Shown: in pieces, positions 1 through 10,910 of the stretch
Layout: each line of letters starts with the position of its first letter
How positions within the stretch are numbered: the stretch's first letter is position 1
Made by a program: the position numbers and the translations under genes
Assembly (NCBI RefSeq): GCF_027744825.2
Contig: NC_071335.1
Span: 29,126,001-29,190,000, forward strand
Origin: Synchiropus splendidus
Taxonomy: Eukaryota; Chordata; Actinopteri; Syngnathiformes; Callionymidae
Length of the DNA stretch: 64,000 bases
Direction: 5' to 3'
The notes under the pieces: model-generated
Seen by the model: the letters and a program-made list of their open reading frames with translations, nothing else
Database searches by the model: none
What the model was told of the DNA's origin: nothing

Positions 1-2322
1 GCACTCTCCACGTGGCCATACTGTGCCATCTGGACTCCCGAACTTTGTGCCTCTAATGGAGTGTTTTCCAGCCAGTGTGTGGCACACCCAGGTTACCGGT
101 TGTGCGGTAGGGAATGATCCAATTTCACCGAATTGGTCTGGAAATATTTTGAAACAAATAAGGATCTCTGGCCAAAAATGACCCAAAACATTTTATTTTT
201 ATTTTTACCGCCAAAAACTAGAGGTTATGATGGCGCAAGCAAAACTGGGGGGGTCTTCCAGATGCAGCCAACAGTTCTCAGGCGTGGAAGTATTTTTGAG
301 ACAGTGCGACAAATCGCAGTACACAAGAAGTGTTACGCCGAAATTACTACAGTGGGTGTCTTTGCAACTACTTCGCATTTATTACATGCCGAAAAGCCTC
401 TTCGAGCAAAGGCGAGTCTTGGCTAGCTCATGGCGAACTTCAGCCAACAGTCATGTCACAAAAGTGCGTCTGAATAAAAAACATTTCTGCATCTCTCGTC
501 TTGCCCACTTTGAGCGGTTAACTGTGCTACGTGAACAAAGACAAATACACTGTTTTTACAGTATGTCAGCACAGGACTCCCTGAGATCTATTCCGACCCA
601 CGGAATGTCACTGTGACTGTACTTGATCTGCGTTATAAATTATTATGAAGGTAGAAATTTAACAGCATGCATGCAGTGAACCTGCAAGAGGGAGAAGCAC
701 AGAATGAAGAAAGACTGACCCGTCTCGCTGCAACCTTGTTGACTGACATGCCAGCAGCTCAAATACAGTGTGCACCATGGCAATCTTAGTTTTGATGAAC
801 TGTTATGCTTTCGACCTGCCGAGAATATATGGTGATATCTTTCGGCAGTTGGATTTGTTCTGAATGCACACCATTTAGCATTTTACTGTGGTTAACAAAA
901 ATGTATGCAACTCAATTTTGAAGTTTTATTTTGACAATCTTTGGACAGTCGGTGTACATCATTCATGACTTGGTTAAAATTTCACTCATTCATGAAAACA
1001 TGCCTATAATTTCATTTCATTTCATAATGCGTATTGTTGAAAGTATCATTTTGTTAGTGATGTATCATTCGAAGCAAAAATGAATGTGACTGCAGAGCAC
1101 TGATATTTGTGAGTTATGCACACAGTCGGAGCCATAAGTGCAATGGTGCTAATAATTGGCGTAATAGTTGTTGCGGTGTTCAGTTCCTCAGTTTCTGTCT
1201 TGGCCAAGGATTTTCATTTCAGTCCGTCCCCTACTTCTGAGTAAAGTGTCTGCGGCTTTTTATTTTCTCCACTAAGTAAAATGCATTTTCAACAATTTGA
1301 ACAAGGCACACTTTGCCCAAGGTTCCTCTGGTGACATGCCTTTGGATTTTTCAACGAAAATAAGTGTGCCACGGCTCCAAACAGATTGAAAACCTCGCAC
1401 TTTTCTGATCCAGTCTTTCACAACGACAACCTGAGTGTCTGAGTGTCTATCATGGCAGGTTTCTGTGGTCCTACATGGCTTCCCTTTCATTCCGGCAGCT
1501 GCTCCTCTGTCACACAACTCTCCTGACAGTCTTCCCCACCTGTTCCATCCTGCTTGCACTCTCTTCTTCACCTCTCTCAATCTTGACCGATCATAATTTG
1601 GCAAAGACAATAAAAGTCAGCAAACTTCATGTCTCCACTGGCAAAATATAAAAGTGTTTCTACTTCCTCTTTCCATTTTTATGCAACGCAACTCACATTT
1701 ATATCCAAAATGCCCTCGAGCCACTTGAAAAGCAGATATGTGTCCTGACGCTCTGTGGATTCGGTTGTCAACATTGTCACAACGATGATTTGTGTAATTG
1801 TCATATCGTTAACTGGCACAAATGTGCAATGCAAAACAGATAATTAACTTTTTCCCCCTCCACAAAAGAGTTGGCAACACTGACATGCTGATGCACGATG
1901 ATGCCAGAATTGCAGGTATGTAACCTGCAGGGTAGAGAATGAAAACGCTTCTGGGCAGCTGGCCATCCCATCACTTCGGAGACTTCAGAGGCACAGATCC
2001 AGAATCTGCTGCTCATCTCTGCAATGACTGAGGGGAAGCAGTGTTTCTGTATCAGTGAGTCCTCGCTCCCATAATTGATTTGACTAAACTTTTTGCATTA
2101 AAGTATCAACTGCAACATGAATCCGATTTGTAATAAAGACAGCTCTACGGCATGAAAAAAAGGCAAACTGGCTATGCAGCTATAACACTGAATAACACAG
2201 ATGTGTTACTTAGATGGAAAGCATCGCACAAGTATGTTTTTTTTCTCTCCCTTCAATTCTGTAAATAAACAAAAAAAGAAGGAGTCCCAGGTCCACTGAT
2301 CACACTGAAGCAGAAGACACGT
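1..2322. other. Unique non-coding DNA, no gene recognised
   Basis: The open frames here (longest about 129 codons, at 227-616 plus strand) show no domain, signal peptide or codon bias that I recognise, and they overlap in several frames as chance frames do. No tandem or terminal repeat is evident. A run of T at 2237-2244 is the only low-complexity stretch. Confidence 0.6.
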
Positions 2323-3470
2323 GGCAGCTAGGATGATAACAACAACAACAGACATGGAGGAATCCCTGAACAAAAGCTAACAAAAGCAGTCTGTTTGCTT
2401 TTGTTTGCTTTTGTTTACACAATGGCCTTTTGTTTACACGATGGCCAGGGTTTCCACTACTCTGAATGTACTTGAAATTTTTATAACATTGAAATTCTTA
2501 TACAAATCTTTTCAAGACATTAGAAGAGCTTTAGTTTAAATAAGGTGATATAAAACCGTGAATATTGCCACCATCCTGATTTATTGTGCAATTGTCAAAC
2601 TGATGCAAAATAAACAATACTTTGTTGTAGCATACCAAATTCATTCAAACTGAAAAATGTGGCTTCTTCTATATATTATATATTATTCTGAAAGATGGAC
2701 GCCGGAGCTAGGATGATGATAAAAACAACAACAACAAACATAGGTTACTGAGAATATGTTACTTGGACTTATGTGGGGTGTAATGGCAGGCAGTTTGCAC
2801 TTTTTTTTTTGGTTTGTATTTTCATTGTTCATTAAATTGTGCACTTCTTACTTCATGTAATGACGTTTGGTCATGCTTTTATTTTGTAGTTGCTTTGTTG
2901 CTGGTGCAAGAACAATATCCCGAGCCCCCTGTGCATGCGTGACTGCTCGTGCAGAGATACTCGACACACGTTGTTCCTGATGTACAGAGAGAGATGTATG
3001 TTCTGCCTGTTGATCAGACACTTGTCTGTATCACCATTTTGAAGTGACAAGCGAAGGAGTGCAGTCGGGCCAACTGTTTTATTTAGCGCTCTTGGAAGGC
3101 GATTGTTCGAACGCATGTGCGTATAGTATGTAGATTGGATGACTGCGTCGTGTAATATGCATGTGCTTTTCTGTTTATTATTCTGTAGTTTTCACAGTGC
3201 AAACGGACAATAAAAGCAACAGTATTGAAACTCAACGTCTGTCGAAATTATTCCAAGGGGCAAGTTTCATTTTAAGACAGGTATTTTCTAGACATCTAAA
3301 GAGCTTTAGTTTAAATAAGGTGATATAAAACTTGAATATAGCCACCATTGTGATTTATTGTGCCAAACTGATGCAAAATAAACAACATTTTGTTGTTTAA
3401 ATGTATGTATGTATGTATGTATGTATGTATACCAAATTCATTCAAATTGAAAAATGTGGCTTCTTGTGGC
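2323..3470 (+). repeat. Imperfect direct duplication, second copy enlarged
   Basis: Two blocks occur twice in the same order. Block A (GCTAGGATGAT followed by an AACAAC-rich run) is at about 2326-2350 and again at about 2707-2738. Block B, about 150 bp beginning AGAGCTTTAGTTTAAATAAG and ending near AAAAATGTGGCTTCTT, is at about 2526-2675 and again at about 3299-3467. Blocks A and B are roughly 200 bp apart in the first copy and roughly 590 bp apart in the second. The second copy therefore carries extra sequence, within about 2800-3250. That extra part ends with an AATAAA-type signal near 3210 and may be an inserted element. The second B block also holds a (GTAT)n tract that the first lacks. 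Confidence 0.6.
3401..3431 (+). repeat. (GTAT)n microsatellite
   Basis: About seven GTAT units interrupt the second copy of the duplicated block. The equivalent point in the first copy has no such tract, so the microsatellite arose or expanded after the duplication. Confidence 0.9.
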
Positions 3471-3816
3471 AAATATACTTAAACCATTAAACTGCGATTA
3501 ATTGAGATGAATTCATCACCCCTAATTGTAATTCAAAAGCACTCTGACATGGGTAATGTTCAGCAATATGACTACCGTCTGGACGATGGAGAAAGACACA
3601 GGAATATTAGCCGCTGGATTTAAGAAGGAAAAAAGAGCGTGTTCATACATGAGCAGCACTGGACAGTAAGCTGCAGGTGCAGTGGTGCTCTGTGCGCCAT
3701 GGAAAGGTCAGTGGTTATGAGCGCAAGAGGATCACTTCCCGAACAAACCTCACTGCTCCTGTGACAGTGAATTACTCTTTTGTGAGATCAATGAAGTCTG
3801 TCTTATCTTAAACTAG

Positions 3817-4040
3817 CTTTGAAAACGGGGTCCAAGCATCGAGACTGACTCATGAGACTAACTCGGCAATGTTCTCAGCTGCTGCTTCTCATCTGCGGTC
3901 CTCCAGGAGATCGGCTCTGCTGGCAGAGCTGCGGACACTTGGGCAAAAACATCGTATTTTGAGCGCTTTAAGGAAATTTTAACACCTGTGTTTTCAGCAG
4001 TTTGATATGATGAGGCTCAATATTTTGGCCGGATGACGTT
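3817..4040 (+). repeat. Dispersed repeat, family 1, copy a (internally deleted)
   Basis: This stretch matches, in reverse complement, the sequence at about 57560-57876. Shared landmarks in order are GACTGACTCATGA, AATGTTCT, CTCAGCTGCTGCTTCTCATC, GATCGGCTCTG, GGCAGAGCTGC, and a closing AATATTTTGGC. Relative to copy b this one lacks roughly 95 bp between AATGTTCT and CTCAGCTGCTGC. It has no coding capacity and no obvious terminal repeats. The class is unknown; a non-autonomous transposon or the body of a larger degenerate element are both possible. Confidence 0.65.
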
Positions 4041-4779
4041 CTGACCAGATCTGGCCAACGATTGTGTTGATGAGATAGGTTTACCAACACATATTTAAAC
4101 CTCAGTGCCCAATAACAAAAGGATATGAAGTTGTTGGACTAATAACGCTGCATAAGTCCAACAGTCAATTTGATGGTCCATTCAAATTACAATACATTAC
4201 TCACACTACATGAGGTAGTAATTTGGGTGGAAGTATTTCGACGGAAAAAAAAATAACGCTGCTGTCAGAAAAAATATTCTACTTATTATAGATTCTGTGA
4301 TACACTGGGGTCAAACATTCTCAATTACCATGTGAAGACAATGTGATCAATGATGGATGAAATATTCTCATTGTTTAATGTGTAGTACTGAAAAACAAGT
4401 CGGATACTGGGACACACATTTTGGTAACCTGCTGCAAGAAACCGATGTGGATTTTTGGGAGGCGTTTCAGTCTTCTACTGCAGTTAGTTGCTGTGCATCA
4501 CCAGAAAAATGCTCTGAAAGATGAGCTCCCTGTGAAGACTTTGAATAGATCATCTGGAGATAGACCCCTAGTGGTGCTCAAGCACCGGCCCTTTTTCCAT
4601 TGTATGACAAAAGTGCCTCTTGATAAAGCCCACTTTTTTTTAGATAAATGCTCAACAAAGTTGCTCTTTTTTGTATCAGCGAAATGCATTTTGGCATCTG
4701 ATGGGGCATTTGAGTTCTTGCAAGACATTGGAACCCAAGTATGTGTGGTACAATCCACAGACAACAAGGAGAACTGAGG
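4041..4779. other. Unique non-coding DNA
   Basis: No repeat or gene is recognised. The minus-strand frame at 4498-5106 is Cys/Ser/Leu-rich, overlaps a plus-strand frame and runs into the dispersed repeat downstream, so it is taken as a chance frame. Confidence 0.5.
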
Positions 4780-5190
4780 GTGAGTCGAACACACAAGCAG
4801 AGTCAGGGAACTGCATCTGAGAAGGGAGATAAACTGGAGGATCAATAAGATGTAAGAAATAAAACAAGAACAGAAACAAGTGGCGGTCAACCCACGCTTG
4901 CGAAGGGCAAACAAAATGCACAAGTGACACGAACAACACGGAACAAAGCGATGGAAATAGAACAAAGTTCTGAACACTTGCACAGAAAACGTAGCATTCA
5001 GAACTGGCTCACAGATCTTTTCTACAAAAGAAGAAGAAGAAGAAGAAATACACATCACAAGTGAAGGAAAACCACACAGAGTCAAGACGTTATGTTTCAG
5101 GCACACAGCAATGGAACAGGAGAGCTTTCAACCAGGTGAGGAGGCTTGACATTGCATTGTGCTTCCAGGTGTGTGCCATCAGCTGACACT
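4780..5190 (+). repeat. Dispersed repeat, family 4, copy a (degenerate)
   Basis: This stretch resembles about 63440-63840 and, more weakly, about 39880-40280, all in the same orientation. Shared short blocks include a GTGGC.GTCAAC block, an A.AGTCAAGA block, and a 3' block reading TTCCAGSTGKGTGCCAT (TTCCAGGTGTGTGCCAT here). An (AGA)n run sits at about 5029-5046. The similarity is patchy, so the boundaries are approximate. The class is unknown and there is no coding capacity. Confidence 0.4.
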
Positions 5191-5838
5191 GACTCAATGC
5201 CAAATTGAAGGAGACGAAATGAACAAACCGAATCAACAACAATAATTCTAAGAATAGTTTTTTTCTTGCATTTTTTCTGGCTCCTGCCAACTGAAATGCC
5301 TGATGCCCTGTCACCATACATTTATAGGACAGGAATATATTTCCAAATTCAGCATATAGTAGGTGCACCGTATTGCATCATGTCTGCATGTCAGTCTAAG
5401 TTTCTATATGGATGTTTTTGCAAAAATGGTCCATCAGGACATATCACAAATCATCGCTGAGTATTTCACAAGAAATTATTGAACCCGCCCGGCAAAAACG
5501 TCAAAGCTGAGTGAGTCAGCCGTCTAGTTATACTTTCATTTATTTCTCCATTTTTAGTCACATTTATTGACTGCCTACCCGTAGCTGGAGGTATTTTACT
5601 CTTTATTTATTTTTTTTAACCACTGGGCACAGGAAGAAAGGGAGCTTTTGTGTTGATCCGTACCTCAAGTCACCCCATAGTTGTCACACAGCTACCTCAC
5701 AAAGTCAGGTCAGTTTCAATACGCAAAAAACAAAACAAAACAGGAATTCAGTGGAGACTTCCTGCAGAACTGAAGCCATTGATGTGGACAAATCTGTTAT
5801 TACCATGGTTCCATGAATAAAAGAAAAAAAAAAAGATG
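5191..5838. other. Unique non-coding DNA
   Basis: AT-rich with small A and T runs (for example 5608-5617 and 5820-5834). No gene, RNA or repeat copy is recognised. Confidence 0.55.
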
Positions 5839-5840
5839 TA

Positions 5841-6495
5841 CTGTGGTGCCTCGGTTTTTGAACAAATTGGAATTCGAACAAATCGGGATTCGAACAAAAA
5901 GTTCGAGATTTTTTTTGGTTGGGATTTCGAACAAAAATCCAGAACTCGAGCTCCCCGAAAACAGCTGGAAAAAAAACATAATGTGCGCGGACCGATCAGC
6001 TGACCCACGACACGGCTTTGTTATTGTGTATAACGCAGCCTCTGTATGCAGACGTGTCCCGTTAGCTACATTTACTGACTGTTTTTTCTTCATATTGAGG
6101 TGTAAAACCTTTCCTGTCTCCGCATTGGACCGTGGTAGAGTGTCACAGGGGAGGTGCTCGCTCTCCACACCACTCCAGGGTTTGATGTCCTGTTGTGGGC
6201 TGGAGCTGGGACAGGGATGAGGCGAGTCTGGGACAGAGCGTGACTTGGTTTATGACTTTGTCACAGCCAAACTGCACAGAAGCGCACATTCAGAGCTGGA
6301 CACGCACCGGGCACCTCTTCACTTCTGGAGAGACGTCACTCACTCGGCAACCCCTCCCACATGCAGCGGCCACACACATAGAGGAACAGCGCACCTGCAG
6401 CAGACACTCTACATTCACTCCTACAAAAGCCTATTTTAAGGCTTGGAACGCATTATTTCTTTTTCCATTCATTGTAATGGGAAAAATCGATTCAG
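5841..6495 (+). mobile_element. Pogo/Tigger-like non-autonomous DNA element, copy 1, lacking its right end
   Basis: The left end begins CTGTGGTGCCTCGG directly after a TA. That fits the CAGTGGTACCTCGG terminus seen at the end of copy 2 (31579) and the TA target typical of Tc1/mariner/pogo elements. The body is highly similar to 31647-32210 in reverse complement. Near the right side copy 1 stops matching after GATTCAG at about 6495, where a TGTGTG-rich stretch replaces roughly 70 bp of the right terminus that copy 2 still has. Overlapping frames of 60-135 codons across it are not a transposase, because no DDE-type pattern is visible. The family assignment rests on the terminal motif and TA context only. 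Confidence 0.7.
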
Positions 6496-8596
6496 TGTGT
6501 GTGTCTGTGTTTCCGTGGGTTTGTTAGTCCAGATACATGCCTGTCAACTCAATGTTACTTATGTTATGACAGTGATTACGATAAAAGCACTCAGAGAGCC
6601 CAAACCTCCGCCAAGCAGCTTTAGGCCTCCTCCAACACAATCTCTGAATGACAATATATCCTTCTTGCCTTATCCAGATCATCTTTATTAAGCGGACATG
6701 CCGTGCTCACTTGCTTTCTCGTCCGTTGGAGAACAACAGCCAGTTCTCAAGGTGATGCTGTTTGGAGAAGGTTCGCTGAGATTTCCACTTGATTTTAAGT
6801 GTTGACTTCATTATCAATTGAAGGCATTTGAAGTGGATCTTTTCCAGACAAGGTCGCCTGTTGAGATTGCTTTTGACTACATCTTAAGACAGCAATCGGC
6901 AGCCCTTGGGCGAAACCTCCCAGCTGCACTTCGATTACACTTCATTTAACTGCCGCTTTTATGTAAAGGGACTCGAATCAGACTGGGAACCTGCAAAGTA
7001 CTATGAATTAAGGTTCGTAAAACTCCTTTTTGCAAAATTGATGTCCAAGGTGAGACGTTTAATGAGAAGTATGACTACATAGCAAATGTTTGCATTTTTA
7101 CTGTGAGGATGTGAATGTGAGAGGCGTCAGGATATTGAGCTGATTCTTTTCCTTTACTAGTTTACCCTCACAGTGACTGAACTGAATCCATTTTCAAGTC
7201 ATGGTGTAGGCTTTATTTCATCGATAGACACAGCGACTGATAAGCTAAATGGAAGATGTCGTGTTGCCGTCTTTCCTCAGGATTCACTTCATATTTTTTA
7301 TTAAATGCAAATGAAATAAATGGCTCCACACCAGAGGAGGCAGTCGCCCCATTGCTGGACCCAGTTTGCGTGGTTGGATCAATGGATGCCCTCCTTCAGT
7401 AATGTGTCCAAAACTTCCCGGTATGTGTATCATAGCTACACGCAAATGCTTAGTTGTCCTTACGCTTGTGTTTCCAATTTAAAATTACCACATGCGTAGC
7501 ACTCTGTTTATCGATTGAAGTGTAATGTGGGTTTTAATATTCACACTCCAGCAAAATATTCTATCTTTCCTTTCAACTTATTTTCAAGTCAAGCAAAAGT
7601 TGCTGAATCTTCAAGAAGTACTTGGCCACGGCTTTGAAACATACCCCACTGTCCCCACTCAGTTACACCTCTTAAGATGAGTTCATCTTGGGTTGGTGCA
7701 TATACAGCGGATAAAGCCCAAAATAAAATAAAAATCATAGCCGACTTGTGGAAAACGCCCTCCAGCTCACGTAATGATGTAGCTGACACCAATCCAATTT
7801 TATGGAGCTGCATATCGATTGGTCTTCCAAAAGCATCAATTCCTCTCTGCTGTTGAATCCTTAATCCAAACTTCTCAAAATGATTTGCTGGGTTTATAAT
7901 CTGCCCTCTGCTGACTTGTTTAAAACTCGACTACATTCAGAGCCACTAATCTGACCATGAAGTGATACCTGACCTCAGTATCAAAAAATAGTGGTCAAGG
8001 CCAGTGAGAGTTTCCCATGCCATTACATTAAACTCCCACTGAGACGGTATGGATTTTCGTTGTTGTAGTAGTTGTAAAAAGTGCCACAGTTTTCTTTCCA
8101 AAATGTGTTAAGACTGCAGGATACTCTGCTCTCAAGACGTTACAAGTGCGAAAAAAAAAAAAAAAAATCATTCAAAACAACTAAAATAAACTCCGGACTT
8201 TTATCCTTTTACCATGTTCTTAAACACTCATGAACATTTCTGCATGAAGTTAACTTAATGTCGTTCTCAACAAGAAGGAAATATGTGTCTCAGTCATGAG
8301 GGAGTGGTTTGTGTGAAGTGGCTTTGGATTAAGTAAGAAGTGTTTTGGGTCCAAACGTTTGTCCTCATTCGCCACAAGTTTGCAAAAGACTGTGAAGTTC
8401 CTGTTGCTGTTCTCATTTCATCTATGTTGAGGCAGCCACTATATAAACTTTAAACATAATTTGAAGCATACCAAGATATAAATCATCAATTATATTATAT
8501 TATTATATTCAATAATGTTTGTATAATGTTCCTTCACCACTGTTGAAACAGACAGGTAATTTACTTGTCAATGTTATTATGTTCATGGATACTAGG
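6496..8596. other. Unique non-coding DNA with poly(A) tract
   Basis: No gene or repeat family is recognised. A run of about 17 A lies at 8151-8167. Short frames such as 7589-7813 on the minus strand have no recognisable features. Confidence 0.55.
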
Positions 8597-8597
8597 G

Positions 8598-8646
<49 letters not shown>

Positions 8647-8652
8647 CACACA
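8598..8652. repeat. Poly(A) followed by (AT)n
   Basis: A run of about 27 A passes directly into about eleven AT units and a short ACACAC tail. This could be the decayed tail of a retrotransposed sequence in the plus orientation, but no recognisable element precedes it. Confidence 0.9.
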
Positions 8653-8849
8653 AATTTAAGTGAACAACCATTTATAATAATCTGCCAAATGCAGTTTCAT
8701 TTGAGGTTACCTCGAGTTCAAATCCAATGTTTCGAGGTGGTCAAACCTTTGTATTCTGTGACTTGGCTCAACAGCAAATGCTCCTGCAGAAGCTCAACAC
8801 ACAGATACTTGTGTTTGAAAGATCAGACAGCAGTGTCTCATACTGCAAA

Positions 8850-9305
8850 GGCTCATTGATGCTTCCTTTACGTACAAAATTGTACCCGTCCGTTTCAAAC
8901 AACGGTGTCACTGATCACATATTTTGTGCGTTGGTATTGCTGTTCACCAACATATCCACCAGGAGGAGCAGCTCAGAGTCAAAAGTTTATGACAAGAACA
9001 AAGTCCAAAACAAACATGGCGACTGTGCAAGAAGTGTTGACAATGAAGACGAAACAGAGGCAGTGTGGTAGGAGGTGGTGGTCGATGAGGCTGTTGAATA
9101 GATCGCAACTGAAGGATGGAGAACTTGCACCATTGTTCGTGTCTTATAAGATCTACCTGCTGTGTTGCAACAGCAAGACTGCCCCTATGGTTAAGGCTGG
9201 TACTGGTCCGTGTCAGCTGGCTTTGTAGAAATAGGCAGAAATACGAACAAAATGATTGCAGAACACGGACAAAAGCCTCCGTCTGTATCCGGATCCTTCC
9301 AGAAC
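8850..9305 (+). repeat. Dispersed repeat, family 2, copy a
   Basis: This stretch is similar to about 14115-14400 in the same orientation. Shared blocks are ACAAAATTGTACCCGTC, a GTTTCAAACA block, GGTATTGCTGTTCACCAA, a TCCACCAGG block, AGTCAAAAGT.TATGACAA, and near the right side a block around CCGT.TGTATCCGGAT. Overlapping frames on both strands are byproducts. It is probably a non-autonomous DNA transposon, judged from the palindromic-looking flanks of copy b; the class is not proven. Confidence 0.55.
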
Positions 9306-10538
9306 CTTGAGCATAAATGGGCCGTAACAATGTTGAATGTGTCAAATGCTTTGCGCCATCAAAAAGCTTTCTCTGTTTTTCATTCCACATGACTAATAAG
9401 TCCGTGTTTTCAATGGTTTGACTTCCTTGACGTCGCCTCCTGCCTGCATAATGATGTGGTTGACAGAGTGAGACATCACACTCTCTCTGGCTGTGCGGTT
9501 CCTTGTTTTGTACGTTCCTGCTGTGCTAAAGACAGCGGTATGGGAGGCTTGGTGATTAAATAAGAGAGAAAGACATTACAGACATAGTTTGTGTGGGTGT
9601 GGAGCCCAAATGGAAAGACGTGTTTACTCTAGTGACTTTGGCGATGGACCTCATGTTGCTTGTTTGGTCTGATCTTCGAGGTTGTGGGTTGGATAGTATT
9701 GGACAGTGCACAAGTAATCTTGTACTATCAACAACAGCAAGGAGCGAACGACTGTGTTGTGTATGTCCCCTCCGTTGCTTCTCTGTGGTGGACAGGTCCT
9801 GTGGAGGAGCTGGTTTCTGCTCAATTATATAGTACACTGAGAAAGTACAGATGCTTTGGAAGAGTCAGAGTTACTGGCATTGCTGGGAACAGACTGTTGG
9901 CGCACTCGTTGGAGCAAAGTGTGTAAAAATAAAATGAAATAAAATCAAGTTTTGTACCACCCAGACCACACGAAAGATGGTTGAACCAATGGAATGGAAA
10001 TGTTTGTTTTGTTTTCTCTTGACACCCCACACATGAAGACAGAAAATGTTGGGTAGGTACCATCGTATGTGGTGATCAGGATCACCACCAATCTACAGTC
10101 TTGGGTGTTTTATTTTTTCTTTTTATTTTATTTAGTTTTGGTCACGGAGAAATCAGCATCATCTGCAAGTTTTTGCACAAAATCTTGAAAACTTGATTTC
10201 TTTATTTAGAACCCGCTACACAAACGCAGAATTAAATCAAGCTTACGAAATTTTAGAATTTGGCTGAAGTAAGTGCTGTTTTTTTTGTTTAGTTTTTTCT
10301 TAAAAATGAACAGGTAAAACCCGTAAAATCCTCATCCTCGTCAACATTGAATGATGACCATGCACCGTTTCTTAAGCATTATTGAACATTTAAAGTTGTC
10401 TTTATGTACATTAACTGAATGTTCGAGGTAAGTGAAGACAGTGGAAAACAAAATGAAATCTTTATGATTTTTTTTTCTTTGGTTTTATGTTAATATTACC
10501 GATGTTACACCATGTCATTGTGTTATTAAAATATTATT
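9306..10538. other. Unique non-coding DNA
   Basis: No gene, RNA or repeat is recognised. Overlapping frames on both strands between 9556 and 10063 (79-93 codons) show no domain and no consistent coding signal. Confidence 0.55.
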
Positions 10539-10558
10539 CTAATAATAATAATAATAAT

Positions 10559-10592
<34 letters not shown>
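10539..10592. repeat. (AAT)n-(AT)n compound microsatellite
   Basis: About eight TAA units run directly into about fifteen AT units. Confidence 0.95.
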
Positions 10593-10594
<2 letters not shown>

Positions 10595-10858
10595 TTAGTT
10601 TTTTTTGTTTAGTTTGTAGTTTAGCTCACTGCAATTTTTATTGGGCTGACTCTGTCCTTGCATCTCTAAGGTGCATGAATGTCTGATACTTTTTTTTTTC
10701 TGTGAAAAGCAATTAGAACTTCAACAATCATTCCAAATAACACTTCAACTAGCGAGTGACTTTGAAATGTGATTCAGTACCGCAACTAATGTCTGCTGCT
10801 AGAACAGTGTAACACGTAAATAGATAAATAGAAACCAGAAAAACTAAAATCACAAGGT

Positions 10859-10863
<5 letters not shown>

Positions 10864-10909
<46 letters not shown>
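10864..10909. repeat. (AT)n microsatellite
   Basis: About 23 uninterrupted AT units, with no flanking inverted arms visible. Confidence 0.95.

Positions 10910-10910
<1 letters not shown>

Noticed and set aside
4498..5106. 202-codon minus-strand frame
   Set aside because: Ser/Cys/Leu-rich with a poly-Ser run from an (AGA)n tract. It spans into a dispersed repeat and overlaps other frames.
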